Part shown: positions 17,241 to 26,574 of the stretch, in pieces
Position numbering within the stretch: the first letter of the stretch is position 1
Layout: every line of letters starts with the position of its first letter
NCBI GenBank assembly: GCA_017744915.1
Contig: JAGIAH010000012.1
Location: 20,681 to 84,680, forward strand
Length of the DNA: 64,000 bases
Direction of reading: 5' to 3'
Origin: Agrobacterium tumefaciens
GTDB taxonomy: Bacteria > Pseudomonadota > Alphaproteobacteria > Rhizobiales > Rhizobiaceae
Notes under the pieces: generated by a model
The model's database searches: none
What the model was told of the DNA's origin: nothing
What the model saw: the letters and a program-made list of their open reading frames with translations, nothing else
Position numbers and translations under genes: made by a program

Positions 17241-18129
17241 GGCTCTCGTTGCCACGCTTATCGCCAATCCGTCAAATCCTGTTCTGACACCGGCCCTCGG
17301 CGAAGCCGCCGCAAAGGCCGTCAATGCATCGGGCCTTTATTGGCTGGCCGATGGCATAGCCTGCGATATCTCCCTGCCCTCCGGCACCGCAGCCGAACAG
17401 GTACGCAGCGCGATTGCAGCCACGCTTGCCGGACAACCCATCGATATCGTCATTCAGGAACAGGACCAGCGGCGCAAGAAGCTGCTGATCGCCGACATGG
17501 ATTCGACCATGATCGGCCAGGAATGCATCGATGAGCTGGCCGCCGAAGTCGGGCTGAAGGACAAGGTCTCCGCCATCACCGCCCGCGCCATGAATGGTGA
17601 GATCGCCTTCGAACCGACTCTGCGCGAGCGCGTGGCGCTGCTGAAGGGCCTGCCGGTCTCCGTCATTGATGACGTCATCGAAAAGCGCATCACCCTCACA
17701 CCGGGTGGCAAGGAGCTGATCGCCACCATGAAGGCAAAGGGTTATTACACGGCCCTCGTCTCCGGCGGTTTCACCGTCTTCACCGGCCGCGTCGCCGCGA
17801 TGCTCGGTTTCGACGAGAACCGCGCCAATCTGCTCGGCGAAGCCAATGGCGCGCTTGACGGAACCGTTGCCGAACCCATCCTCGGCAAACAGGCCAAGGT
17901 GGACGCGCTAAACGACATCGCCACAAAGCTCGGCATTTCGCCGGAAGAGGCAATGGCAGTGGGCGATGGCGCCAACGATCTCGGCATGCTGCATCTGGCC
18001 GGCGCGGGCGTTGCCCTGCACGCCAAGCCGGCCGTGGCCGCAGAAGCGCAGATGCGCATCGACCATGGCGACCTGACAGCGCTTCTTTACATTCAGGGCT
18101 ACCGCAAGACGGATTTTGTCACTCCATGA
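17239..18129 (+). CDS. serB: Phosphoserine phosphatase
   Basis: A 296-residue HAD-family enzyme that removes the phosphate of O-phosphoserine, the last step of serine synthesis. The N-terminal ~75 residues form the ACT-like domain of SerB; the HAD nucleophile motif DMDST is at Asp86 and Asp88, SGGFTVF (motif II) is in the middle and the acidic motif VGDGANDLGML is near residue 240. The start ATG overlaps the miaA start codon region on the opposite strand. Its stop overlaps the next acetyltransferase gene by 4 bp. Confidence 0.95.
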   Translation: MALVATLIANPSNPVLTPALGEAAAKAVNASGLYWLADGIACDISLPSGTAAEQVRSAIAATLAGQPIDIVIQEQDQRRKKLLIADMDSTMIGQECIDELAAEVGLKDKVSAITARAMNGEIAFEPTLRERVALLKGLPVSVIDDVIEKRITLTPGGKELIATMKAKGYYTALVSGGFTVFTGRVAAMLGFDENRANLLGEANGALDGTVAEPILGKQAKVDALNDIATKLGISPEEAMAVGDGANDLGMLHLAGAGVALHAKPAVAAEAQMRIDHGDLTALLYIQGYRKTDFVTP

Positions 18130-18689
18130 TCATCCGCGAAACACAGAGACTCATTCTGCGCGAGTGGAAGGAGAGCGACCGCGACCTGTTCCGCGAAATC
18201 AATGCGGACGAGAAGGTCATGGAATTTTTCCCCTTCCGCCGCAGCCATGCGGAAGCGGATGCGGTACTGGAAACCATCAATGGCATGATCCGCGGCAGCG
18301 GTTACGGCTTTTACGCCATGGAACTGCGCGAGACCGGCGAAGTCATGGGGTTCTGCGGCATATCGCCCGTCTTGAACCTCGATCCGCCCTTCCCGATTGG
18401 CACCATGGAAATCGGCTGGCGGCTTGCCACCCGCTTCTGGGGTCATGGCTATGTCACCGAGGCCGCGCAATCGCTGCTCGTCATGGCTTTCGATGAAAAG
18501 GAGACGCCGGAGATCGTCTCCTTCGCCGTCCACAACAACCACCGTTCGACGGCGGTGATGGAACGCATCGGCCTGAAGCGTGACCCTTCCCGGGATTTCG
18601 ACCATCCGCGCGTGCCGGAAGAGACGCACCCGCATCTGCGGCCGCACGTCACCTATGCGCTGACGCTGGAGGAATGGCGGGCGCGATAA
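18126..18689 (+). CDS. GNAT-family N-acetyltransferase (RimJ/RimL-like)
   Basis: The 187 residues match the RimJ/RimL branch of GNAT acetyltransferases (TQRLILREWKESDRDLFREI; MEIGWRLATRFWGHGYVTEA as the acetyl-CoA loop region; a late HNNHRSTAVMERIGL). The acceptor substrate is unknown. The ATGA overlap with serB indicates translational coupling, though no metabolic link is evident. Confidence 0.88.
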   Translation: MIIRETQRLILREWKESDRDLFREINADEKVMEFFPFRRSHAEADAVLETINGMIRGSGYGFYAMELRETGEVMGFCGISPVLNLDPPFPIGTMEIGWRLATRFWGHGYVTEAAQSLLVMAFDEKETPEIVSFAVHNNHRSTAVMERIGLKRDPSRDFDHPRVPEETHPHLRPHVTYALTLEEWRAR

Positions 18690-18714
18690 GACGCCTGCCC
18701 GCCGGTTCCGAAGG

Positions 18715-19464
18715 TCATTTCACCGCGGCATTGCCACCATCGGCAAACAATGCGGCACCGGCCACGAAGCTCGCCATCGGGCTGGCGAGAAAAAGCGCTG
18801 CCTGCGCAATTTCCGCTGGCTCAGCGATACGTTTCATCGCATGCAGACCGGCGGCCCATTCCTTCTGGGCCGCATCTCCGGCCATGGGAGTATCGACCCC
18901 GCCAGGCAGAAGCGCATTTGCGCGAATACCGCTGACGGCATAATCGGCGGTAATGCCTTTCACCAGCCCCATCAGCGCCGCTTTCGCCGTTCCATAAGCC
19001 GCCATGCCCGGTATGCCGACGCTGGTGCCAACGAAGCTTGACGTAAAGACAATGGAACCGCCACCCCGCGTCAGCATCGGCGGGATCTGGCAACGTGCGC
19101 CAAGAAAAGCGGAGGTGAGATTGGCGGTGAGCACATGCTCCCATTCCTCGGGCGAAATCTCCGCCAGCGGCTTCATGGCCCCCACCGCACCGGCATTGTT
19201 AACGGCGATATCAAGGCCACCGAAAACGCTCACGGCCGCATCCGCCAACCGGGAATGGGTTTCCGCCACAATGGCATCGCCCACAACCGTGTGGACACGG
19301 CCACCCGCCTCGCGAATATCTGCCGCAACCTCCTGCAGCGCCTTTTCGCCACGCGCATTGATGACGACTGCCGCGCCTTGAGCGGCAAACAGCATCGCCG
19401 TCGCCCGGCCGATGCCGGATGACGCGCCGGTGATGATGGCAACCTTGTTTTCGAGTAATTTCAT
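18715..19464 (-). CDS. Short-chain dehydrogenase/reductase
   Basis: A classical 249-residue SDR with the cofactor motif IITGASSGIGRAT, NNAG at about residue 90, and the catalytic Ser-Tyr-Lys triad (FTSSFVGTS, then YGTAK). The family oxidises or reduces many alcohols and ketones, and the substrate cannot be named. It converges with the acetyltransferase gene and has no functional neighbour. Confidence 0.9.
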   Translation of the reverse strand: MKLLENKVAIITGASSGIGRATAMLFAAQGAAVVINARGEKALQEVAADIREAGGRVHTVVGDAIVAETHSRLADAAVSVFGGLDIAVNNAGAVGAMKPLAEISPEEWEHVLTANLTSAFLGARCQIPPMLTRGGGSIVFTSSFVGTSVGIPGMAAYGTAKAALMGLVKGITADYAVSGIRANALLPGGVDTPMAGDAAQKEWAAGLHAMKRIAEPAEIAQAALFLASPMASFVAGAALFADGGNAAVK

Positions 19465-19552
19465 ATCCTTGGCCTCCTTTGCTGGAGACCAAGGGATAAA
19501 GAGCTAACGGGGCCGCGACCACCCGATTCCTGACGGATCGGGCGAAAAGCAT

Positions 19553-21097
19553 TTATTCCAGCGGCAGCGCCACCACGCGCAGATTGCCCTGGGCATCCGC
19601 CACCATCATATGCGCATTCTTGCGGCCTTCGGATTTCAGGCCGTTCACACGCACCAGCACGTCGCCGGGAACTTCCATGAAATCCTGCCCGACCTCAACG
19701 ATGACGTCGCCGGCCTTCATGCCCTTCTGTTCGGCGGGAGAACCGGTATCGACGCTTGCGACCAGCACGCCTTCCACGCTTTCGGCAATGCCTTTTTCCG
19801 CGCGCAGCTCATTGCTCAGCACCACGAGGTTCATGCCGAGCACGCTCTGCGGCGCTTCGCGCACTTCCGGCGTCTGGTCCTGCGCCTGATCGTCGCCACC
19901 GTCATTGTCTTCAGGGGCGACCACGCCACCATCGCCGTCTTCGCTTTGCTGATCCTCGGTCGAGGCCTTTTCGTCGGTCGTATCCTGCAATTGGCCGAGC
20001 TTGACCTTCACGGTCTCTTCCTTGCCATCGCGATAGACGACCACATCGACTTCCTTGCCGACCGGGCTTTCCGCCACGATGCGCAAGAGGTCGCGCATTT
20101 CGTGAATATCCTTGCCGTCGAATTTCAACACGACATCGCCGGCCTGGATCGGGCCGTTCTCCACCGGGCCGCCCTTGGCCACGCCGGAGATCAGCGCACC
20201 CTTGGCGCTGTCCATGCCGAGGCTCGCGGCCACGTCATCGGTGACGGGCTGGACACGAACGCCGAGCCAGCCGCGACGGGTCTCACCGAATTCGATAAGC
20301 TGCTGCACGATATTCTGGGCAAGCTCCGTCGGCACGGCAAAACCGATACCGATCGAACCACCGCTCGGCGAAATGATCGCCGTATTGATGCCGATCACCT
20401 CGCCCTTCATGTTGAAGAGCGGGCCGCCGGAGTTGCCCTTGTTGATCGCCGCATCCGTCTGGATGAAATTGTCATAGGGGCCGGCATTGATATTGCGTCC
20501 GCGCGCGGAAATGACACCCACGGTCAGCGAGCCGCCGAGCCCGAAGGGGTTACCGATCGCCATCACCCAGTCGCCGATGCGCATGCTGCGCGAATCGCCA
20601 AACTTGACGGCCTTCAGCGGCGTTTTCGGCTCCACCTTCAGGACGGAAAGATCGGTCTTGGTATCGGTGCCAACCAGCGTCGCCTTGAGCTTCGAGCCAT
20701 TCGGGAAAATCACCTCGATGGCATCGGCACCCTCGATGACGTGGTTGTTGGTCACGACATAACCGGCCGGATCGATCACGAAACCTGACCCGAGCGAATT
20801 GACCTTCTCGCCACCTTCCGGCTTCTGGCTGTCGAAATAATCCTTGAAAAATTCCTGGAAGGGCGAGCCTTCCGGCAGCTTCGGCGGAACCGGGCCCTTG
20901 CCCTCGGTCTTGACGTTCTGCGAAGTGGAAATATTCACCACCGCATCAAGAAGCGGCTCGGCAAGATCGGCCACCGATTCCGGCCCATGGCTCTGCGCTC
21001 TTGCCGCAACCGGCGCCGAAAGGCTGCCCGCCACAAGCGCAATGCCCGCAACTGCGGCAATGCTGCTGCGAAAAGGCGAAAGAAGGGTCACGGCCAT
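19553..21097 (-). CDS. degP: Periplasmic serine endoprotease of the DegP/Do family
   Basis: A 514-residue HtrA-type protease/chaperone. A signal peptide ends near residue 34. The catalytic triad is His119 (VVTNNHVIEG), Asp149 and Ser223 (INKGNSGGPLF), followed by PDZ1 (about 265-370) and PDZ2 (about 420-512). Between the PDZ domains lies an acidic low-complexity linker (about 372-415) rich in Asp, Glu, Gln and Gly. It degrades or refolds misfolded envelope proteins. It follows hflC on the same strand, but a terminator lies between, so it probably has its own stress promoter in 21098-21240. GAGGAC precedes the start. Confidence 0.94.
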   Translation of the reverse strand: MAVTLLSPFRSSIAAVAGIALVAGSLSAPVAARAQSHGPESVADLAEPLLDAVVNISTSQNVKTEGKGPVPPKLPEGSPFQEFFKDYFDSQKPEGGEKVNSLGSGFVIDPAGYVVTNNHVIEGADAIEVIFPNGSKLKATLVGTDTKTDLSVLKVEPKTPLKAVKFGDSRSMRIGDWVMAIGNPFGLGGSLTVGVISARGRNINAGPYDNFIQTDAAINKGNSGGPLFNMKGEVIGINTAIISPSGGSIGIGFAVPTELAQNIVQQLIEFGETRRGWLGVRVQPVTDDVAASLGMDSAKGALISGVAKGGPVENGPIQAGDVVLKFDGKDIHEMRDLLRIVAESPVGKEVDVVVYRDGKEETVKVKLGQLQDTTDEKASTEDQQSEDGDGGVVAPEDNDGGDDQAQDQTPEVREAPQSVLGMNLVVLSNELRAEKGIAESVEGVLVASVDTGSPAEQKGMKAGDVIVEVGQDFMEVPGDVLVRVNGLKSEGRKNAHMMVADAQGNLRVVALPLE

Positions 21098-21240
21098 AAG
21101 CGTCCTCGCGTTTCAAATCGTCATGCCCTGCATATATCGTCAAAGCATAAGGCGGAATGATGAAGTGTAAAAATACCTTTTCGTGAACAGGCGGGCGGGC
21201 GCTCATCCATTGCTGAAGCTTTGGCACGAAAACGGAGTAA

Positions 21241-21267
21241 AAAGAAAGGGCCGGTAAAAACCGGCCC
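21241..21267 (-). terminator. Rho-independent terminator after hflC
   Basis: On the minus strand GGGCCGG-TTTTTA-CCGGCCC is followed by TTTCTTTTT, 23 bp beyond the hflC stop and upstream of degP. Confidence 0.85.
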
Positions 21268-21290
21268 CTTCAAAATCATTCGATCCGTTA

Positions 21291-22205
21291 TCAGTTCGCC
21301 GGCGCCGGCTTAGGCGCAGCCGGAGCCGCACCGTCGATATTGTTGAAATAACGGAAGAAGGTCGAATCCGGGGACAGGACCAGCGTCGTGCCGTTGCCGT
21401 TCAGCGCATTGGCATAAGCAGACATGGAGCGATAGAACTCGAAGAAGTTCGGATCGCGCTGGAAAGCCTCACCGAACACCTTGTTGCGCTCGGCATCGCC
21501 TTCACCGCGCAGAACTTCGGACTGACGGCGGGCGTCGGATTCCAGTTCCACGACCTGACGGTCGGCGATGGCGCGGCGGCGCTGTGCCTCTTCGTTACCA
21601 CGGGCGCGGATCAGTTCGGCCTCGGCCAGACGTTCCGACTTCATGCGTTCGAAGGTCTGCTGCGAGACTTCCTGCGTGAGGTCGGTGCGGCGGATGCGGA
21701 CATCGACGATGCTGATGCCGAGCGATTCCGCATCGGGACGCAGATCGTCACGCACTTCCTGCATCATCGATGCACGCGCATCCGAAAGTGCCGATTCGAA
21801 GCCGCGCAGACCGTAGACCCGGCGCAGCGATGCGTCGAGACGGGTGCGCAGGCGCGATTCCGCCGACATCTGGTCACCCGAGACCGTCTGCCGGAAGCGG
21901 CGTGCATCCGTGATGCGATAGACCACGAAGGCATCGACCTCATAGAACTTGCCGCCGGACACCTGAACACGAATATTGTCGTGATCGAAGCGCAGCGCCC
22001 GGTTCTCGATATATTGGACCCGGTCGGCATCCATGAATGCGAAGGGCAGCTTGAAATAGAGGCCCGGCGCGGTTTTCACATCCTGGATTTCACCGAAGCG
22101 GACAACGATGGCCTGCTGGCGCTCGTTGACGACGAAAATCGAGGAATAGGCGAAGAAAAACACGAGGGCGAGACCGATGAGAACGGCCGTAAGACGGTTG
22201 TTCAT
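21291..22205 (-). CDS. hflC: HflC, SPFH-domain regulator of FtsH
   Basis: A 304-residue membrane protein with an N-terminal anchor (about residues 7-26) and an SPFH/band-7 domain (VVNERQQAIVVRFGEIQDV, PGLYFKLPF), then a long helix rich in Glu, Arg and Ala (about 190-260). HflC and HflK form a large periplasm-facing cage around the FtsH protease and limit its attack on membrane proteins. Only one base separates its start from the hflK stop, so the two are coupled. Confidence 0.95.
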   Translation of the reverse strand: MNNRLTAVLIGLALVFFFAYSSIFVVNERQQAIVVRFGEIQDVKTAPGLYFKLPFAFMDADRVQYIENRALRFDHDNIRVQVSGGKFYEVDAFVVYRITDARRFRQTVSGDQMSAESRLRTRLDASLRRVYGLRGFESALSDARASMMQEVRDDLRPDAESLGISIVDVRIRRTDLTQEVSQQTFERMKSERLAEAELIRARGNEEAQRRRAIADRQVVELESDARRQSEVLRGEGDAERNKVFGEAFQRDPNFFEFYRSMSAYANALNGNGTTLVLSPDSTFFRYFNNIDGAAPAAPKPAPAN

Positions 22206-22206
22206 A

Positions 22207-23325
22207 TCAGTTGCCTCCCTGCTGTGCTGCGCCCGGATTGTTGCGCATGATCTCGTTCAGAGGCAGATAAGGCACCACGCCCTGTTTCTCATCGATGATG
22301 ATCTTGTTGGAACCCTTCAGAACCTGCTCCATCGTTTCCAGGAACATGCGCTGACGGGTCACATCCGGCGCCGTGCGATACTGGTCATAGATGGAAATGA
22401 AGCGCTGCGCCTCACCCTGTGCCTCGTTGACGACGCGCGACTTGTAGGCGTTCGCTTCTTCGAGGATCTGCGCGGCCTGACCGCGTGCGGCACCGAGCTT
22501 CTGGTTGGCGTATTGGTTGGCTTCCTGAACGAATCGGTCTTCGTCCTGTTCAGCACGCTGCACTTCGTCGAAGGCGTCGGCCACTTCGCGCGGCGGTGCC
22601 GCATCTTCGATGGCCACGGCATTGATGGAAATGCCGGCGCCATAACCGTCCATGGTGGACTGAATGATGGCGCGCACATCCGCCGCAATCGCCTGACGGT
22701 TATCGCGGAAGATATCCTGCGCCGGACGACGGCCGACGACTTCGCGCATGGCGCTTTCGGAAACCTGCTGCAGGGTTTCTGCCGGGCTGTCGACGTTGAA
22801 GAGATAGGATTTCGGATCGGAAACCGTATAGAGCACCGAGAACTGCACATTGACGATGTTCTGGTCGCCCGTCAGCATCACGCCGCTCGAAGAAGAGGAC
22901 GAAGCGCGCGAGCCGATATTCTGCTGCTGCTCGGTGACCTTGACGATTTCAACCGTCTCGATCGGCCACAGATGGAAATGCAGGCCGGGCATCGAGATTT
23001 CGTCCTTCGGACGGCCGAAACGCAGCTCGACGCCGCGCTCGTCCGGCTGGACGGTATAGATGGACTGGATGCCGAGGAAAACCAGTACGACGAGAACCAC
23101 GATGGCAACCGCGCCGCCATTGAAGCCGCCGGGCAGCACATTCTTGAAACGGTCCTGGCTGCGCCGGATGATCTCTTCCAGATCGGGCGGGCCGCCATTG
23201 CCGCCGCCACCGCCGCGAGGCCGGTTAGGCCCCTGCCCCCACGGGCCGCCACCGCCGCCCTGATTGTTTCCGCCACCGCCGCCGCCCCAAGGGCCGCCGC
23301 CGCCATTCTGATTGCTCCAGGGCAT
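22207..23325 (-). CDS. hflK: HflK, SPFH-domain regulator of FtsH
   Basis: A 372-residue partner of HflC. The first ~50 residues are a Gly-rich, Trp-containing tail (MPWSNQNGGGGPWGG), then DLEEIIRRSQDRFK, a membrane segment (about 72-92), the SPFH domain (YTVQPDERGVELRFGRPKDE) and a coiled coil. The start is the ATG at 23325, with GAGG 6 nt upstream, not the TTG codon before it. It is the first gene of hflK-hflC. Confidence 0.95.
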   Translation of the reverse strand: MPWSNQNGGGGPWGGGGGGNNQGGGGGPWGQGPNRPRGGGGGNGGPPDLEEIIRRSQDRFKNVLPGGFNGGAVAIVVLVVLVFLGIQSIYTVQPDERGVELRFGRPKDEISMPGLHFHLWPIETVEIVKVTEQQQNIGSRASSSSSSGVMLTGDQNIVNVQFSVLYTVSDPKSYLFNVDSPAETLQQVSESAMREVVGRRPAQDIFRDNRQAIAADVRAIIQSTMDGYGAGISINAVAIEDAAPPREVADAFDEVQRAEQDEDRFVQEANQYANQKLGAARGQAAQILEEANAYKSRVVNEAQGEAQRFISIYDQYRTAPDVTRQRMFLETMEQVLKGSNKIIIDEKQGVVPYLPLNEIMRNNPGAAQQGGN

Positions 23326-23468
23326 CAATACCTCTTTATAAAAGCCTCTCCCGGTCCCGTTCGAAAGCGATTGCTCGCGTGCGGCGGGAATATCGACCCG
23401 TTATAGGAAGGAGAAGCGCCCGTTTCAACGCAGAGGTGGTAACTAAATACCCAATCAGGGTAAATAGT

Positions 23469-23996
23469 TCACTTTGACGCGGCTCTTCTCACATAAGTGG
23501 TGAACAGAACCGGATAATTATCCTTTTCCCCTGCGGGAGCGGGGATTTCCTCGGTTTTCTCAAAAACGGCAGGATCGATTTCCGGGAAAAAAGTGTCGCC
23601 GTCGAGTTTTACGGCCACATGGGTGACGGAAAGTTGATCGGCAAAGGGCATGGCCTGACGGTAAATCTCGCCGCCACCGGCGACGAAAACCTCGTCAACG
23701 CCCAGTTCCGCAGCCTTCGTTTTTGCAAGCTTCAGGGCCTCGTCCAGCGACGAGACGACATCCACGCCTTCGGGCCGATAGTCGGGATTGCGGCTGACGA
23801 TGATATGCGGGCGGCCCGGAAGGGGGCGCTCGCCGACGGAGAGAAACGTCTTGCGGCCCATGATGAGCGGCTTGCCCATCGTCACCGCCTTGAAGCGCTT
23901 CAGATCGGTGGAGAGCTTCCACGGCATGTCGAGATCGCGGCCGATGACGCCGTTTTCAGAGACCGCAACGATGAGGGTGACGCGTGGCTCGCTCAT
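23469..23996 (-). CDS. folA: Dihydrofolate reductase
   Basis: A 175-residue DHFR that reduces dihydrofolate to tetrahydrofolate with NADPH. Family motifs: [20 protein letters not shown] at the N-terminus, [17 protein letters not shown], and [16 protein letters not shown]. Its first 4 bp overlap the thyA stop, the usual pairing because thymidylate synthase consumes the folate that DHFR regenerates. Confidence 0.96.
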   Translation of the reverse strand: MSEPRVTLIVAVSENGVIGRDLDMPWKLSTDLKRFKAVTMGKPLIMGRKTFLSVGERPLPGRPHIIVSRNPDYRPEGVDVVSSLDEALKLAKTKAAELGVDEVFVAGGGEIYRQAMPFADQLSVTHVAVKLDGDTFFPEIDPAVFEKTEEIPAPAGEKDNYPVLFTTYVRRAASK

Positions 23997-24787
23997 ACCG
24001 CGATCGGCGCCTTGATGGATGAATCGGCTTCGTAGTTTTCCAGCGTAAAGTCCTCGAACTTAAAGGCAAAAAGGTCCTTCACATCCGGGTTGAGGCGCAT
24101 GGTCGGCAGGGCCTTTGGCGTGCGCGTCATCTGCAGCCGCGCCTGTTCGAAATGGTTGGCATAGATATGCGCATCGCCCAGCGTATGAACGAAATCGCCG
24201 GGCTTCAGGCCCACCACCTGCGCCACCATCAGCGTCAGCAGCGCGTAGGAGGCGATGTTGAAGGGCACGCCGAGGAAAATATCGGCCGAGCGCTGGTAAA
24301 GCTGGCAGGAGAGCTTGCCGTCCGAAACATAGAACTGGAACAGGCAATGGCACGGCGGCAGCGCCATCTCATCCACCAGCGCCGGGTTCCAGGCCGAAAC
24401 GATGTGGCGGCGGGAATTGGGATTGGTTTTAAGCGCCTCGATCAGAAGCGCGATCTGGTCGATATGGCGGCCGTCCGGTGCCGGCCAGGAGCGCCATTGC
24501 GCACCATAGACCGGGCCGAGATTACCGTTCTCATCGGCCCATTCATCCCAGATGGAAACGCCATTTTCCTTGAGATAGGCGATATTGGTGTCGCCCTTCA
24601 GGAACCACAGCAGCTCATGGATGATGGAGCGCAGATGCAGCTTCTTGGTGGTGAGAACCGGAAAGCCTTCGGAAAGGTCGAAACGCATCTGGTAACCGAA
24701 GACCGAGCGCGTGCCGGTGCCGGTGCGGTCTCCGCGGTCGGAGCCGGTTTCCATCACATGCCGGAGAAGATCGAGATATTGTTTCAT
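23993..24787 (-). CDS. thyA: Thymidylate synthase
   Basis: A 264-residue ThyA, which methylates dUMP to dTMP using methylene-tetrahydrofolate. Visible motifs include [24 protein letters not shown], the catalytic cysteine in [32 protein letters not shown] and [10 protein letters not shown]. It is the first gene of a thyA-folA pair on the minus strand. Confidence 0.97.
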   Translation of the reverse strand: MKQYLDLLRHVMETGSDRGDRTGTGTRSVFGYQMRFDLSEGFPVLTTKKLHLRSIIHELLWFLKGDTNIAYLKENGVSIWDEWADENGNLGPVYGAQWRSWPAPDGRHIDQIALLIEALKTNPNSRRHIVSAWNPALVDEMALPPCHCLFQFYVSDGKLSCQLYQRSADIFLGVPFNIASYALLTLMVAQVVGLKPGDFVHTLGDAHIYANHFEQARLQMTRTPKALPTMRLNPDVKDLFAFKFEDFTLENYEADSSIKAPIAV

Positions 24788-24818
24788 GCGTTCTGCCGCC
24801 GATTCTCAAAGCACCGGC

Positions 24819-24907
24819 CCGAAAACCGAATCGATTTTCGGAAAGCACGATGAATTTCCTCACGAAACTGGAGCGTTACGCGTCCGCAGGGATACACAAC
24901 GCTCCAG
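24819..24907. repeat. Two palindromes upstream of thyA
   Basis: CCGAAAA/TTTTCGG (24819-24841, 9-nt centre) and CTGGAGCGTT/AACGCTCCAG (24868-24907, 20-nt centre) lie in the 189-bp gap between thyA and the DUF2853 gene. Neither has a T-run. They look like small dispersed rhizobial intergenic repeats or structures in the thyA 5' region. Confidence 0.45.
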
Positions 24908-24976
24908 AAGTTCAGGGAATATAATAGCACAGGGCGGCAGAACCAATCACCTATTGCGGGCTATCCCCGGCTCAAA

Positions 24977-25285
24977 TCAAAGCGACTGGAGCTTACCCAG
25001 TTCCTTGGCGACCAGATAATAAAAGGTCACGCGCGACTTGGAGCGGTCGGCGGCCATGGCTTTTGCGACGGCGTCGATCGCCTGATCGGCTGCACCATCG
25101 GTCACGCCGAGCTTCTTGCCGCACCAGCTCGCCTTGACACGTGCAAGCTCTTCCGGATCGGAAGCGGACACCAGCGATGAATCCCGGTTGCGCAAGGCAA
25201 TGCCGAGATGCTTGACGATCTTGCCAACAACGGCTTCATCGGCTGCTGCATCGTATTTCTTCACATCTGCGAGATAGTCGGTCAT
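24977..25285 (-). CDS. DUF2853 family protein
   Basis: A 102-residue soluble protein (MTDYLADVKKYDAAADEAVV through RVTFYYLVAKELGKLQSL) matching the all-helical DUF2853 family, whose function is unknown. GAAGGAG lies 5 nt before ATG 25285; a GTG two codons upstream is less likely. It is followed on the same strand by thyA after 189 bp. Confidence 0.82.
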   Translation of the reverse strand: MTDYLADVKKYDAAADEAVVGKIVKHLGIALRNRDSSLVSASDPEELARVKASWCGKKLGVTDGAADQAIDAVAKAMAADRSKSRVTFYYLVAKELGKLQSL

Positions 25286-25454
25286 GTCCACTCCTTCGTG
25301 TGTCCCCGGCCCGGTGTTGCTTCTGGTGACCGGTTGCAGGGAGAATGGGACAGCAATCCCTCGTCGTCAAGAATAGTCTAAATTGCGGGCCGCAATCACG
25401 AAACCTTTTCATGGAATTGTCATCGCCCCCCTTTTCTCAGGCGGCCGAAACGCC

Positions 25455-25800
25455 TATATGAGCCTTGCCGGGGCAACCCGGCTATGGCGATAAACGGTCG
25501 GTGTAATAAACCTATTGGACCCGGGGGCGGTACCCGGCGCCTCCACCAAAAACCGGCGGCTTCTTCAAAACAGGCCGGCTTTTGATGGGGGCGAAATAGG
25601 ATCGACAAGGGCGTAAAGATCGAACTTTTGCTCGGCATGATACCGCCGTTATCGGGTCACAAGTGTAGTTGCAAACGACAACAACGCTAAGGAATATGCT
25701 CTCGCTGCCTAATGGCGGTGCGGGAATTCCGCTCTAAAGTCCTTACGGTTAGCCCCGTAAGGCGGGGTTCGGAGGTACCTGGCAACAGAAACCTCCACCT
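25455..25800 (+). ncRNA. ssrA: Two-piece (circularly permuted) tmRNA
   Basis: tmRNA frees stalled ribosomes and adds a degradation tag. As in other alphaproteobacteria the gene is permuted: the acceptor piece comes first and ends in ACCA at 25548, then a ~38-nt spacer that is removed, then the coding piece starting near 25587. The mature pieces re-form the acceptor stem: GGGGGCG (25587-25593) pairs with CGCCTCC (25538-25544) with one G-U pair. The coding piece carries AAATAGGATCGACAAGGGC, the tag frame, and a pseudoknot (CTTACGG with CCGTAAG, CCCC with GGGG, 25742-25768). Outer ends are approximate. Confidence 0.92.
25671..25712 (+). other. Proteolysis-tag reading frame inside tmRNA
   Basis: The resume codon GCA at 25671 opens a 13-codon frame that encodes ANDNNAKEYALAA and ends in TAA. 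The ALAA end is the ClpX-binding degron; the inner residues are those contacted by alphaproteobacterial SspB. Confidence 0.93.
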
Positions 25801-26028
25801 TCTCCATTTTGCCTGAATTGATTATATGATAGCTGACTTGCGGACGGCGTCGGCTTTTCCGTTGCTGCCGTTCGGGACATTGCGTATACTTGGCCAACGC
25901 GCAGGCATCGGCATCGGGATTGATCCCGGCTTGAGGATTGCGCGAAGATTCAAAGTGTTACAGCGTCCTTGGCGCGCAAGCCGCGCCGTGCATGAAAAGA
26001 CGTTCGAATAAGGGAAAGACAGGACCGC

Positions 26029-26535
26029 ATGGGGCAGGATCATATCCGTTACGACATTCTCGCACAGGATGCCCTTCGCGGCGTTATTCGCAAGGTTTTG
26101 GGTGAAGTGGCCGCAACCGGCCGCCTGCCCGGCGACCACCACTTCTTCATTACCTTTTTGACCGGCGCACCGGGCGTGCGGATTTCCCAGCACCTCAAGG
26201 CGAAATATGCCGAGCAGATGACGATTGTTATCCAGCATCAGTTCTGGGATCTGAAGGTGACGGAAATCGGCTTCGAAATCGGCCTATCCTTCTCCGATAC
26301 GCCGGAAAAGCTGGTTATTCCCTATAACGCCATTCGCGGTTTCTACGATCCTTCCGTCAATTTCGAACTTGAGTTCGATGTGCCCCTGGCGGACGAAGAA
26401 GAGTTGGAAGACGCCGAAATCACCGCCTACCCCGTTTCCCAGGAAGCAAAGCCCGCTTCCGAGACGCCCAAATCCGGCGAGGAAAAGAAGGAAGGCTCTG
26501 TCGTTTCGCTGGATGCCTTCCGCAAGAAGCAGTAA
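26029..26535 (+). CDS. sspB: SspB, ClpXP adaptor for ssrA-tagged proteins
   Basis: A 168-residue protein of the alphaproteobacterial SspB type: a globular domain (DHIRYDILAQDALRGVIRKV; HHFFITFLTGAPGVRISQHL; VIPYNAIRGFYDPSVNFEL), an acidic disordered linker (about residues 120-155) and a short C-terminal motif (VVSLDAFRKKQ) that would dock on the ClpX N-domain. It tethers tmRNA-tagged peptides to ClpXP. The tmRNA gene itself lies about 230 bp upstream on the same strand, so substrate tag and adaptor are neighbours. Confidence 0.92.
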   Translation: MGQDHIRYDILAQDALRGVIRKVLGEVAATGRLPGDHHFFITFLTGAPGVRISQHLKAKYAEQMTIVIQHQFWDLKVTEIGFEIGLSFSDTPEKLVIPYNAIRGFYDPSVNFELEFDVPLADEEELEDAEITAYPVSQEAKPASETPKSGEEKKEGSVVSLDAFRKKQ

Positions 26536-26574
26536 CGGCCTGCCTGACCGCAAGACCCGAGGAGACATATCCCC

